A stretch of DNA of 64,000 nucleotides from Spongiactinospora rosea (GCF_003315795.1 NZ_QMEY01000019.1:107773-171772); one strand, 5' to 3'. Positions 26,157 through 34,358 are shown, numbered from the stretch's first letter. Program-made: numbers and translations. The notes: generated by a model not told the origin, from the letters alone.

Positions 26157-26423
26157 AAGCGACTTATCGCCTCATGAATAGCGTTGCCCACCATTAACGA
26201 CGCAGCGAGCGTCGCGCCCACCGGGGCCCCCACCTGCGCGGAGGCCGTTCCCGGGGCGCGGCGCGGGCGTCCGCGGGCCGCGGCAGATCATCTGAAAAAG
26301 ATTCACAATTAGCCGCGGATCACAACCTTATAGCACGGCTCAAGATTCCACCACAAATGCCGACCGGGGGGATATCTTTTCTTCTGGAGGCGGCGGCTGC
26401 ACGGCGGTTCAGAAGGCGGTGGC
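26157..26423 (+). promoter_or_regulatory. AT-rich leader of the three-gene ATPase operon
   Basis: 267 bp without a gene. Composition changes sharply: AT-rich patches at 26150-26200 (taaaagcgacttatcgcc) and 26290-26360 (aaaaagattcacaattagc, accttatagcacgg) flank a GC-rich middle. TATAGC at 26329-26334 is a possible -10; no matching -35 is clear. AAGGCGG 4 nt before the ATG at 26424 is the ribosome binding site. Confidence 0.45.
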
Positions 26424-27239
26424 ATGCGACGGCTGGGCACATCGGGGCCGATGGTGCTCATGCTGCTCATCCTGGTCCTCGCCGCGCCCGCGCACGCCGG
26501 CTCCGACGATCCCGACGAGGCCGACCGGCTACTGGTCTACTGTCTCGCCGCGCGGCAGCGGGCCGACCTCGCCGCCGCCGCGACCACCCTCGGGCTGGTC
26601 TCCCCCGGGTCCGCACCGGAGGAGGTACGGCTGGCCGGGCGGCCGCTCACCCTGGAGCGGTGGCGGACGCTGCGCCCCGGCGACTTCGACCGGGCGTGCC
26701 GGGCGCTGGCCGCGGCCGACCCGGACCTGCGCGAGCCGGAGAGCCCCGGGCCGCTCGCCGCGATGCTGTCGGTGCTCATCCCCGTCATCGCGGGCGCGCT
26801 GCTGACCCTGGCCACCACCGAGTGGCGGGCCGCCGCCGGGGCGGGGGCCCAGACCGGGAACGAGCTGTTCGACGCCGCCACCGTGTTCGCCGCCGCGCAC
26901 GCGGTCTTCCTGGTGGGCTGGCGGCGCGGCGATGCCGACGTCGCCGCGCTGGAGTCGGCCCGCGAGACGCTGGCCGCCAAGATCGGCAACGCCGCGCTGG
27001 CCCGCCCCTCCTGGACCGAGCCGGCGCGGCTGCTGGCCATGCTCGGCGGGCTGACCGCCCGCTCGGAGAACGACTGGAGGAAGGTGCCGATGGAACTGCG
27101 GGCCGAGATCGCCAGGCGGGAGGCCGCGAGCGCCGCCGCCTTCACCGCCCGGACGGCGGCGATGGCGGTCCGGCTCAGAAGGCCCTGGCTGCGGCACTCG
27201 GCGATGCGGCGGCCCGCCACCCCGGGCGCCGCGTCATGA
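26424..27239 (+). CDS. Signal-peptide membrane protein, first gene of ATPase operon
   Basis: 271 aa. N-terminal signal peptide or anchor at residues 1-25 (MVLMLLILVLAAPAHAGSDD gives a possible AHA cleavage site). A strong transmembrane helix lies at about 112-136 (LAAMLSVLIPVIAGALLTLA) and a weaker hydrophobic stretch near 155-170 (ATVFAAAHAVFLVGW). About 85 residues (30-112) would be outside and the helical, basic C-terminal half inside if the main helix crosses the membrane. I recognise no family. It is translationally coupled to the next gene (ATGA overlap), so the three products are probably made together; this one may anchor the ATPases at the membrane. Confidence 0.7.
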   Translation: MRRLGTSGPMVLMLLILVLAAPAHAGSDDPDEADRLLVYCLAARQRADLAAAATTLGLVSPGSAPEEVRLAGRPLTLERWRTLRPGDFDRACRALAAADPDLREPESPGPLAAMLSVLIPVIAGALLTLATTEWRAAAGAGAQTGNELFDAATVFAAAHAVFLVGWRRGDADVAALESARETLAAKIGNAALARPSWTEPARLLAMLGGLTARSENDWRKVPMELRAEIARREAASAAAFTARTAAMAVRLRRPWLRHSAMRRPATPGAAS

Positions 27240-28234
27240 CCCGCGAGTGGTGCAACCCGTTCCATCCGACGGGCGAGGCGGGCAGCGCGCGGGACGCACC
27301 GCTGCGGATCTGGCAGATGCAGGTGCGCAAGGACCTGTTCATCTTCCTGGACGACACCCGCCGCCAGTACCTCCGGTTCACCGAGATGCTCAAGGAGCGC
27401 GACCGCCGGCCGCTGCGCGGCCAGGTGGTGTACGTCGCCGGCCGCGCCGGCGCCGGGAAGACGAGTTTCATCGAACATTGCGTCTATCACATTCTCCGCA
27501 ATCCCCCGCAGGAGTCCGACGATAGGGGCGAATTAACCGATTCCGCGGTAAGAACCGTCGATCTCAGCGGTTCCCCGGTGCCATCCGATCATTCCGAGGC
27601 CGCTTTGACCGCCTTCTGCCAGGATGTTTACAACGACACCCTGGCACAAGTGGCGGTGGACGATAACGGCCTGTGGCTGAGCGACGATGAATGGTCGGAG
27701 CTGGAGGGCCACACCTTCAAGAACGGCTTCTTCAAGCTGCGTTCCACCCTGCAGAAGCGGGCCGCCGTGGTGGTGGTGATCCTGCCGCCGCAGATCCCGC
27801 TCGTCTGGGTCAAGGAGTTCGTCGCGGCGGCCTGGCCGCGGGTGACCTTCCTGATCGAGGGCGACGACATCACCAAGCCCACGTTCGACTCGGTCGTCGG
27901 CACCGCGCAGAACCGCACGACCTTCTTCGCCAGGGTCGGCCTGCTCCAGGACGGCGACGTCGCGGAGTTCGTGCGCTCCCGCTGGGAACGCACCGACCTG
28001 CCGCACGGATTTCCCGACATCCCGGCGCCCACCCTCAACTACATCATCAAGAACATGAGCTATATGCCGGAGCCGGTCATCCGGGTTTTCGACAACCTCT
28101 TCAAGATCCTTATCGACACCGCGATAGAAGAGAATGTCGAGAAGGTAGATGAAGCCTTTTTCCATCGGGTGTTGTACAAGAGGATAATCTCCTGGAACCA
28201 TCTGGTGCGGACACCACGGGAGGACGAGGCATGA
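27236..28234 (+). CDS. P-loop NTPase-like protein of unknown function
   Basis: 332 aa. The Walker A loop YVAGRAGAGKTSFIEH lies near residue 70. The expected Walker B strand, AAVVVVILPPQIPLVW (near 175), lacks the acidic residue; a later strand ends FLIEGDD. The nucleotide may therefore be bound but not hydrolysed, or catalysis may need the partner. The C-terminal 100 residues are helical (TLNYIIKNMSYMPEPVIRVF...), like an AAA lid. Base composition is visibly less GC-rich than its neighbours, most clearly at 27480-27660 and 28040-28200. It starts within the stop of the membrane-protein gene and ends overlapping the next ATG (ATGA both times). The longer frame upstream to 26357 is antisense-like noise in another gene's sequence. 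Confidence 0.8.
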   Translation: MTREWCNPFHPTGEAGSARDAPLRIWQMQVRKDLFIFLDDTRRQYLRFTEMLKERDRRPLRGQVVYVAGRAGAGKTSFIEHCVYHILRNPPQESDDRGELTDSAVRTVDLSGSPVPSDHSEAALTAFCQDVYNDTLAQVAVDDNGLWLSDDEWSELEGHTFKNGFFKLRSTLQKRAAVVVVILPPQIPLVWVKEFVAAAWPRVTFLIEGDDITKPTFDSVVGTAQNRTTFFARVGLLQDGDVAEFVRSRWERTDLPHGFPDIPAPTLNYIIKNMSYMPEPVIRVFDNLFKILIDTAIEENVEKVDEAFFHRVLYKRIISWNHLVRTPREDEA

Positions 28235-30456
28235 GGACGTCCGGAGGCGAAGGCGAAGGTGGGCACATGCTCCTGCCGGTCACCTTCACCACCCGCCTCG
28301 CCGACCAGGAGAGCCTGCACGACCTGACCGTGGCGACCCCCGCGGTCCGAAGCGCTCTCCAGTACGTCGCGGCCTACCTGAGCGGCCCGCCGCCCACCTC
28401 CCCCGCCGAGGCGGGTCGGGCCATGGCCATCGTGGGCGGCTACGGCAGCGGCAAGACCCACCTGGCGATCCGGATCAAGGAGACGGCGGCGGAGGTGCCG
28501 GGGGCGGAGTCCAAGGTCCTGGCCATCGACGCCTCACAGCGGCGCTTCAGCTACCTCTACCGCAACACCATCTTGGACATGCTCGGCAAGGCCGACGTCC
28601 GCGACCTGGTGACCGACTACTTCTCCGAGGTCGTGGCCAGCTCGCTCGACGAGATACAGATCTTCCGCGAGGTCGCCGCCGGGCTGCGGGAGCGCGCCAT
28701 CGACCCGGAGAAGGTCGTCGCCAGCCTCCACCTGTCCGCGCCCGCCCTCCAGGCCGACCTGAAACGCCGGTTGCGCACCGAGGTCGAGTACGCGAAGTTC
28801 GGGCGGGCGCTCGCGCTGCTGGCCACCGACGAGTACGCCGACGCGGTGTGGGAGTGGCTGAGCGGGGAGCCCCCCGGAGAGGAGCTGCGCGCCCTCGGCG
28901 TGCACGACCGGATCTCCAGCGACCTCGACGCCTACGACGCGCTCAGCGTGCTGACCTTCCTCTACAGCAGGAAGAACCGCCGGGTCGTGCTCATCATCGA
29001 CGAGTACGAGAAGCTGCTCGGCCACCCCGGCGAGTGGAACGTCAGCGCGGTCAACGCCTTCGAGCAGCTCATCAAGGTCTTCATCAGCGTCGGCGGCCTG
29101 CTGGTGTTCTGCGGCATGCCGGAGAGCCTGTCCAAGCTGCCGCAGAGCATCCACCAGCGGATCGGCGTCGCCCGGCTGGACCCGTTCACCCCCGAGGAGA
29201 CCCTTGAGCTGCTGAGCAGGCGGCGCCGCCCCGGCCAGCCGGACGTCTCGCTGGACATCGCGGGCTACATCCGCTCGCTCAGCGGCGGCCTGCCCCGGAT
29301 GAGCCTCACCCTCTACCGGCGCGCGGCCGACCTCGCCGAGGAGGAGGGATCGGCCACGATCACTCCGGCCATCGTGCGCTCGGCCGTACGGCGGCACTAC
29401 GAGCGCGCCGGGCTCGACTACGTCGCCGGGACGATCCGCCGGCTGATCGAGGCCGGCGGCTGGGACTTCCATGCCGAGGTGATGCTGGGCGAGAACACCA
29501 CGGTCGACTTCTGGATCTCCCGCGGCGAGGGCGGCGCGGGCGTGGCCGTGCTGATCGGCCGCTCACTGCTGCGCGCCGAGGACGTGGACGCGCTGCGCGG
29601 GCAGATCGAGGCGGTGCGGGTGGCGACGCCGTCCGCCGAGGTCATCGTGGTCGTCAACGGATACGTCTCGGCGACCCTCCAGGGCGAGGTCTCGCACCTG
29701 ATCGGGCGGCAGCCGCTGGTCTTCGACGAGAGCCGGTTCGGCGCCGACTTCCGCGCGGTGATGCACAACGCGGTACGCCGGCTCGACCGCAGCGAACGCG
29801 GCTACACCCTGGAGAGCCTGAGCCGCAATCTCGAACGCCTCAGCCTGCAGCAGTCGGCCACGCAGAGCATGCTGGAGGCGCTCAGCGGCAGCGTGGGCAG
29901 CCTGCAGTCCTCCATCGCCGCGCCGCAGTCCGGGCACGACGAGGACACCGCCGCCGAACGGCTGCTGCCGCCCCGGGTGGCCGAGCACTTCGACCGCGCG
30001 CTGGTCGCGGTGAGCACGCTCGGCGGCATCGACGCCGAGCTGCGCGCGGCCTTCGCCGACCCGGGCAGCGCGGGCACCCGGCTGCGCAGGCGGCTGGCCT
30101 CCCGCGAGCTGTTCGAGGCGGTCGGCGTGGCCATCCTGCTGCGCAAGCTGGTGGAGACCTTCCGCTCCCGGGTCGCCGACTACATCCAGAACGTGCAGCT
30201 CGCCAGCGGCCACCGGCCGGTGGTCTCCCGCGCCCAGGAGGAGGAGCTGCGGCTGATCTGCCGCACCTACGAGGCCACCGCGGAGGCGCTGCCGCTGCTC
30301 CGCCTGGAAAGCCTCGCCCTGTCCGCCCCGGCCGCGGGCCAGTCCGGCCCGGTCGAGCTGGCCACCCGCGCGCGCCGGCGCAGCGAGGCGGTCGGCGCGC
30401 TCAGCGGGCTGAGCCAGCGGGTCTTCGACACCGTCACCGCCGCGCTGCGCGGCTAG
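28231..30456 (+). CDS. Large Orc/Cdc6-like AAA ATPase of unknown function
   Basis: 741 aa. The N-terminal P-loop domain has Walker A AIVGGYGSGKTHLAIR (near 74), Walker B RRVVLIIDEYEKLL (near 255), sensor-1 region GLLVFCGMPESL and an Arg-rich segment RRRRPGQPD. A lid follows: IAGYIRSLSGGLPRMSLTLY. After that comes a region (about 405-495) patterned like a PD-(D/E)XK nuclease fold (TTVDFWISRGEGG, then VAVLIGRSLL) but with the catalytic E and K absent. Next is a heptad stretch (ESLSRNLERLSLQQSATQSM) and a helical tail. There is no membrane segment. ATGA overlap with the preceding gene. The layout recalls DNA-binding or conflict-system ATPases, but no characterised homologue is recognised. Confidence 0.82.
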   Translation: MRTSGGEGEGGHMLLPVTFTTRLADQESLHDLTVATPAVRSALQYVAAYLSGPPPTSPAEAGRAMAIVGGYGSGKTHLAIRIKETAAEVPGAESKVLAIDASQRRFSYLYRNTILDMLGKADVRDLVTDYFSEVVASSLDEIQIFREVAAGLRERAIDPEKVVASLHLSAPALQADLKRRLRTEVEYAKFGRALALLATDEYADAVWEWLSGEPPGEELRALGVHDRISSDLDAYDALSVLTFLYSRKNRRVVLIIDEYEKLLGHPGEWNVSAVNAFEQLIKVFISVGGLLVFCGMPESLSKLPQSIHQRIGVARLDPFTPEETLELLSRRRRPGQPDVSLDIAGYIRSLSGGLPRMSLTLYRRAADLAEEEGSATITPAIVRSAVRRHYERAGLDYVAGTIRRLIEAGGWDFHAEVMLGENTTVDFWISRGEGGAGVAVLIGRSLLRAEDVDALRGQIEAVRVATPSAEVIVVVNGYVSATLQGEVSHLIGRQPLVFDESRFGADFRAVMHNAVRRLDRSERGYTLESLSRNLERLSLQQSATQSMLEALSGSVGSLQSSIAAPQSGHDEDTAAERLLPPRVAEHFDRALVAVSTLGGIDAELRAAFADPGSAGTRLRRRLASRELFEAVGVAILLRKLVETFRSRVADYIQNVQLASGHRPVVSRAQEEELRLICRTYEATAEALPLLRLESLALSAPAAGQSGPVELATRARRRSEAVGALSGLSQRVFDTVTAALRG

Positions 30457-30472
30457 CGCGCCGCCAAGCGGC

Positions 30473-31120
30473 TCAGACCCCGGCCACCGCGCCGGCCAGG
30501 GCGCGGGAGATCCGGGCCGTGGTGGTGGTGACCGCGCAGCGCTGCGCGGCGTACTCCAGCGCCATCTCGTGATGTTCCGGGGAGAAGTCGGCCACCGCGT
30601 CGGCCACCACGAAGGGCCGCACGTCCCGCATGAACGCCTCGCACGCCGTCATCAGCACGCCGATGTGGGCGTACACGCCGCACACGATGAGCTGGTCGCG
30701 GCCCAGCTCGGTCATCAGCTCGGCCAGGCCGGTGCGCTGGTAGGCGCTGTAGCGCCACTTGGTGAGCAGGACGTCACCCGGGCGCGGGGCCAGCTCCGCC
30801 ACGATCGCGGCGTCCTCGGGGTCGGGGCCGATGCCGTCGCCCCAGAAGTCCAGCAGCAGGCCGCGCTGCTCGGAACTCTGCCCGCCGGGCTGCGCGGAGT
30901 AGACCACCGGCACGCCGAGGCCCCCGCACAGCTCGCGCAGCGCCAGCGCGTTGGCCATCAGCTCCACCAGCGGCGAGGCCCCGGGCGTGAAGGCGCGCAG
31001 GAAGTAGTTCTGCATGTCGTGGATCAGCAGGACGGCGCGACCGGCGTCGGGTTCCCAGGCCACGCGGTTGGCGGGGGTCTCGGCCGGCATCGGATAGGGG
31101 GCGATCGCCGGGATTGCCAT
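30473..31120 (-). CDS. dhbB: Isochorismatase (2,3-dihydro-2,3-dihydroxybenzoate synthase), no carrier domain
   Basis: Second step of 2,3-dihydroxybenzoate (DHB) synthesis: removes pyruvate from isochorismate. 215 aa with the EntB/DhbB N-terminal pattern: YPMPAETPANRVAWEPDAGR, VLLIHDMQNYFL (catalytic Asp), VYSAQPGGQS, GDVLLTKWRYSAY and CGVYAHIGVLMTACEAFM. Unlike EntB or DhbB it stops after this domain; the aryl carrier protein is a separate gene at 34119. It is the third gene of the leftward dhbC-dhbE-dhbB operon, 6 bp after dhbE. Confidence 0.95.
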   Translation of the reverse strand: MAIPAIAPYPMPAETPANRVAWEPDAGRAVLLIHDMQNYFLRAFTPGASPLVELMANALALRELCGGLGVPVVYSAQPGGQSSEQRGLLLDFWGDGIGPDPEDAAIVAELAPRPGDVLLTKWRYSAYQRTGLAELMTELGRDQLIVCGVYAHIGVLMTACEAFMRDVRPFVVADAVADFSPEHHEMALEYAAQRCAVTTTTARISRALAGAVAGV

Positions 31121-31126
31121 GGTGGG

Positions 31127-32698
31127 TCATGTCCTTTCGCGAAGGTGGCGCTTGCTGACCTTGCCGACGGCGGTGGCGGGCAGGGTCTCGGCGAACGCGA
31201 ACTGGTCGGGGATCTTGTAACCGGCCAGGCCGCGCTCGCGCAGGAACGCGCGGAGTTCGGCGCCGGTGACCGCGGCGCGGGCCACGATGTGGGCGCGGGT
31301 GCGTTCGCCGAGGTAGTCGTCGGGGACGGCCACCACCGAGGCGTCGTGCACGGCGGGGTGGGCGAGCAGGTGGTTCTCGACCTCCGCGGCGGCGATCTTC
31401 TCCCCGCCCCGGTTGATCTGGTCCTTGGCGCGCCCCTCCACGACCAGGTACCCGGCCGGGGTGACCCGGACGATGTCGCCGGTCCGGTAGAAGCCGTCGG
31501 TGGTGAAGGCCACCGCGTTGTGCTCGGCGGCGCGGTAGTAGCCGCGGATGGTGTACGGACCGCGGGTGAGCAGGTGGCCGGGCTCGCCGTCGGGTACCGG
31601 GGCGTCCTGGTCGTCCACGACGCGGATCTCGTCGTCCGGCGAGATCGGGCGGCCCTGCGTGGTGAGGGTGATCTCCGGGGGGTCGTCCGGCCGGGTGTAG
31701 TTGACCAGCCCCTCGGCCATGCCGAACACCTGCTGCAGGACGCAGTCGAACACCCCGCCGACCCTGCGGGCCGCCTCCTCGGTGAACTTGGCCCCGCCCA
31801 CCTGGAGGATCTCCAGGCTGGACAGGTCGTGCCGGGTGCGCCCGGCGGCGTCCGCCCACAGCAGCGCCATCGGCGGCACCAGGCCGGTGATCGTCACCCG
31901 CTCGCTCTCGATCAGCGGGAAGCAGACGTCGGGCGCGGGGTTCGGGGCCAGGACCGAGGTGCCGCCCGCCGCCATGGTGCCGAACACGCCGGGCGAGCTC
32001 ATCGGGAAGTTGTGCGCGGCGGGCAGCGCGCACAGGTACACCGACCGCTCGGACAGGCCGCAGATCTCGGCGCTGGCCCGGAAGCTGTAGATGTAGTCGT
32101 CGTGGGTCCGCGGGATCAGTTTGGGCACGCCGGTGCTCCCGCCGGAAAGCTGCAGGAAGGCGACGTCGGCGGGTTCGGGGCCGGGGGCGGGCGGGAGGGG
32201 GTCGGCGGCGCGGAGTTCGTCCAGGGCGAGGTACGGCCCGGGGTCGCCGTCCACGAGCACGTTGGGCACCTTCAGCCCGGCGGCCAGTTCCCTGTGGTCG
32301 AACCCGGCGTGCGTGCCGGGCGCGATGTAGGCCACGGCCTCGGTGAACTCGCAGAAGTAGCCGATCTCCGCCGCCCGGTGGGCGGGCAGCGCGAAGACCG
32401 GCAGCGCCCCGATCCGGAACAGGGCGAAGCACACCTCGTAGAACGACGGCCGGTTGGGCAGGTGGACCACGACCCGGTCGCCGGGGCGTACCCCGAGGCG
32501 GGTCAGCCCGGCGGCGAGCCGGTCGGCGCGCTCGTCGAGCCGCCGGTAGCTCCACCGTTCGCCGTCGCCGACGAGGGCGGTCCGCTCGCCGTGCGCGGCG
32601 GCGAGGTCGCGGAGCATCCCGCCGAAGGTCTCCCCGCGCCAGTACCCGGCGGCGCGGTACCTGGCGGCGAACTCCGGCGGGTAGGGAACGACGTCCAT
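31127..32698 (-). CDS. dhbE: 2,3-dihydroxybenzoate-AMP ligase
   Basis: 523-aa adenylating enzyme that activates DHB and loads it on the aryl carrier protein. The N-terminus YPPEFAARYRAAGYWRGET is typical. ATP loop LQLSGGSTGVPKLIPRTHDD; A5 region VFGMAEGLVNYTR; FYRTGDIVRV; A8 VVEGRAKDQINRGGEKI; C-terminal Lys in ATAVGKVSKRHL. The substrate-pocket segment AAHNFPMSSPG (Asn near 230, Ser near 235) corresponds to Asn235/Ser240 of Bacillus DhbE. In salicylate-activating relatives the Asn position differs, so DHB is the likely substrate. Second gene of the leftward operon. Confidence 0.96.
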   Translation of the reverse strand: MDVVPYPPEFAARYRAAGYWRGETFGGMLRDLAAAHGERTALVGDGERWSYRRLDERADRLAAGLTRLGVRPGDRVVVHLPNRPSFYEVCFALFRIGALPVFALPAHRAAEIGYFCEFTEAVAYIAPGTHAGFDHRELAAGLKVPNVLVDGDPGPYLALDELRAADPLPPAPGPEPADVAFLQLSGGSTGVPKLIPRTHDDYIYSFRASAEICGLSERSVYLCALPAAHNFPMSSPGVFGTMAAGGTSVLAPNPAPDVCFPLIESERVTITGLVPPMALLWADAAGRTRHDLSSLEILQVGGAKFTEEAARRVGGVFDCVLQQVFGMAEGLVNYTRPDDPPEITLTTQGRPISPDDEIRVVDDQDAPVPDGEPGHLLTRGPYTIRGYYRAAEHNAVAFTTDGFYRTGDIVRVTPAGYLVVEGRAKDQINRGGEKIAAAEVENHLLAHPAVHDASVVAVPDDYLGERTRAHIVARAAVTGAELRAFLRERGLAGYKIPDQFAFAETLPATAVGKVSKRHLRERT

Positions 32699-32708
32699 CG
32701 CGGTCCCC

Positions 32709-33869
32709 TCACTCCCCCGCGGAGACGGCGAGGGCGGCCCGTTCGTCGAGGCCGAGGGCGTCCATCAGGGTGCGGAACTTGGCGGTGGTCTCGGCCAGTT
32801 CGTCCTCGGGCACGGAGCCGGGCACGATGCCGCCGCCCGCGAACAGCCGTATCCCGTCCTGGCTCAGTTCGGCGCAGCGGATGGTGACCGCCCACTCGCC
32901 GTCGCCCGACGCGTCGCACCAGCCCACCATGCCGGTGTAGAAGCCGCGGTCGAAGGGCTCGATCTCGGCGATGGCGGCGCGGGCGTCGGCGGTCGGGGTG
33001 CCGCACACCGCGGGCGTGGGGTGCATGGCCACGGCCAGGCCGAGCGCGGTGGTTTCGGGGTCGGCGAGCCGTCCGGTGATCCGGCTGGACAGGTGCCACA
33101 TGGTCGAGGTGCAGCTCAGCGAGGGCTCGTCGGGCACGCTCAAGGCCCGGCAGAACGGCGCCAGGGCGTCGGCCACCGCCTGGGTGACCAGGGCGTGTTC
33201 GCGCTGGTCCTTGGCCGAGCAGAGCAGGGCCGCGGCGCGGCGCCGGTCCTCGGCGGGGTCGGCGCTGCGCGCGGCCGAGCCCGCCATCGGCCCGGCCACG
33301 ACGATCGGCCCGCTGCGCGAGACCAGCAGTTCCGGGCTCGCGCCGACCAGCGTGCGGCGGCCGGGCAGCGGGACGGCGAAGATGTGCCCGTCGGGGTCGC
33401 GGGCGGCCAGGCGTTCCACCATCGTGGTGACGTCCGGCGGGTCGGGGTGGGACAGTTCCAGTGATCGGGCCAGCACGACCTTGTCCAGCCGGCCCTGGTC
33501 CAGCAGGCGCAGGGCCCGCCGTACACCCGCGAGGTGGGCGTCGGGGCCGGGGACGGGAGTGATCCGCCACGGCCGCGGCGGGACGTCCGGGGCGACCGGC
33601 CGGGCGATGAACGGATCGGCCCACCGGACCCGCTCGGGCATCACCAGATGGGCGGAGGCGGGGTCGTCGAACGGCACTGCGCCGAGGACGAGCCTGCCCG
33701 CGTCCCGCACCTGCTCTTCCAGTGCCCGCAACGTGCCGGCCGGGCCGACGACGTCGCCGACGCCCTGCGCGAGCAGGGTGTGCTGCGGCGAGGAGAACAA
33801 CGAGGAACGACCGGGGCGATACTCGCCGAGCAGTTCGGACGCGGTGACCGGCTCATAGGAGATGGTCAA
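32709..33869 (-). CDS. dhbC: Isochorismate synthase
   Basis: 386-aa chorismate-utilising enzyme catalysing chorismate to isochorismate, the first committed step to DHB. Family motifs: DKVVLARSLEL, GHIFAVPLPGRRTLVGASPE, VVAGPMAGSAARS, KDQREHALV, CTSTMWHLSSRITG, HPTPAVCGTPT, FYTGMVGWCDASGDGEW and the C-terminal RLFAGGGIVPGS. First gene of the leftward operon, reading away from the iron boxes. The start is TTG at 33869 with AAAGGG 7-8 nt upstream; no ATG or GTG is placed better. Confidence 0.96.
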   Translation of the reverse strand: MTISYEPVTASELLGEYRPGRSSLFSSPQHTLLAQGVGDVVGPAGTLRALEEQVRDAGRLVLGAVPFDDPASAHLVMPERVRWADPFIARPVAPDVPPRPWRITPVPGPDAHLAGVRRALRLLDQGRLDKVVLARSLELSHPDPPDVTTMVERLAARDPDGHIFAVPLPGRRTLVGASPELLVSRSGPIVVAGPMAGSAARSADPAEDRRRAAALLCSAKDQREHALVTQAVADALAPFCRALSVPDEPSLSCTSTMWHLSSRITGRLADPETTALGLAVAMHPTPAVCGTPTADARAAIAEIEPFDRGFYTGMVGWCDASGDGEWAVTIRCAELSQDGIRLFAGGGIVPGSVPEDELAETTAKFRTLMDALGLDERAALAVSAGE

Positions 33870-33944
33870 GGTCTGACCCTTTCGGGGGTCTTGAGGGAAC
33901 GGCCTGCGCCGCCGGCGGTGGCCGACTCATGGCCATTGATCAAC

Positions 33945-33963
33945 TAAGGTAAGGCACACCTAA
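33945..33963. promoter_or_regulatory. Iron box (DmdR/IdeR-type), dhbC side
   Basis: TAAGGTAAGGCACACCTAA matches the actinobacterial iron-repressor consensus TTAGGTTAGGCTCACCTAA at nearly all positions. It lies directly next to and under the -10 of the leftward promoter, about 75 bp before dhbC, where Fe-bound DmdR/IdeR would block transcription. Confidence 0.9.
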
Positions 33964-33990
33964 TCTTTAGCGATTAGCCGCCGCTGTCAA
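33962..33990 (-). promoter_or_regulatory. Promoter of the dhbCEB operon
   Basis: On the minus strand TTGACA (33990-33985), a 17-bp spacer, then AAGATT (33967-33962). Its 3' end touches the iron box, so repression by steric block is expected. Confidence 0.7.
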
Positions 33991-34029
33991 CCCCCGGACA
34001 AAGTGTCCTGCTTCACAAGATTTCACCTC

Positions 34030-34057
34030 TTGACTTCGCGGCCGGTCCGGTGAATCT
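34030..34057 (+). promoter_or_regulatory. Promoter of the NRPS/transport operon
   Basis: TTGACT (34030-34035), a 16-bp spacer, then GAATCT (34052-34057), immediately followed by the second iron box. Drives the aryl carrier protein and probably all genes to dhbA. Confidence 0.65.
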
Positions 34058-34075
34058 TAGGTAAGCCTTGCCTTA
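34057..34075. promoter_or_regulatory. Iron box (DmdR/IdeR-type), NRPS side
   Basis: TTAGGTAAGCCTTGCCTTA: the left half-site is consensus (TTAGGTAAG), the right half reads TAAGGCAAG on the other strand. It is a weaker palindrome than the other box. It covers the likely start of transcription, 43 bp before the carrier-protein gene. Together the two boxes make a bidirectional iron-controlled promoter. Confidence 0.85.
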
Positions 34076-34118
34076 CTTAAACTCCATTCTTTCCGGTCCG
34101 AGAAGGTGGCGATCGAAC

Positions 34119-34358
34119 GTGTCGTTGAGCCCTGAACGCGTCCGCGAGGACGTGGCCGAAGTGCTGTCCGCACCCGCCGCCGACATCCCCGAGGACGAGG
34201 ACCTGCTCGACCACGGCCTCGACTCGATCCGGGTGATGACCCTGGTCGAACGCTGGCGCGAGGCCGGGGTCGACACCACCTTCGAGGAGCTGGCCGAGCG
34301 GCCCACCCTGTCGGAGTGGTACCGGCTCATCGGCGAGCGGCAGGAGACCGCCCGATGA
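34119..34358 (+). CDS. Free-standing aryl carrier protein
   Basis: 79-aa phosphopantetheine-binding protein with the attachment site LDHGLDSIRVMTLVERW (Ser36). It carries activated DHB from DhbE to the first condensation domain of the NRPS. In EntB/DhbB this domain is fused to isochorismatase; here it is a separate gene across the divergent promoter. The start is GTG at 34119, with AAGGTGG about 9 nt upstream. The frame extends to 34068, but that would run through the iron box and promoter. Confidence 0.92.
   Translation: MSLSPERVREDVAEVLSAPAADIPEDEDLLDHGLDSIRVMTLVERWREAGVDTTFEELAERPTLSEWYRLIGERQETAR

Noticed and set aside
26357..27235. N-terminal extension of the P-loop gene frame
   Set aside because: Arg/Gly-rich shadow of the membrane-protein gene; the ATG at 27236 overlapping the upstream stop is the better start.
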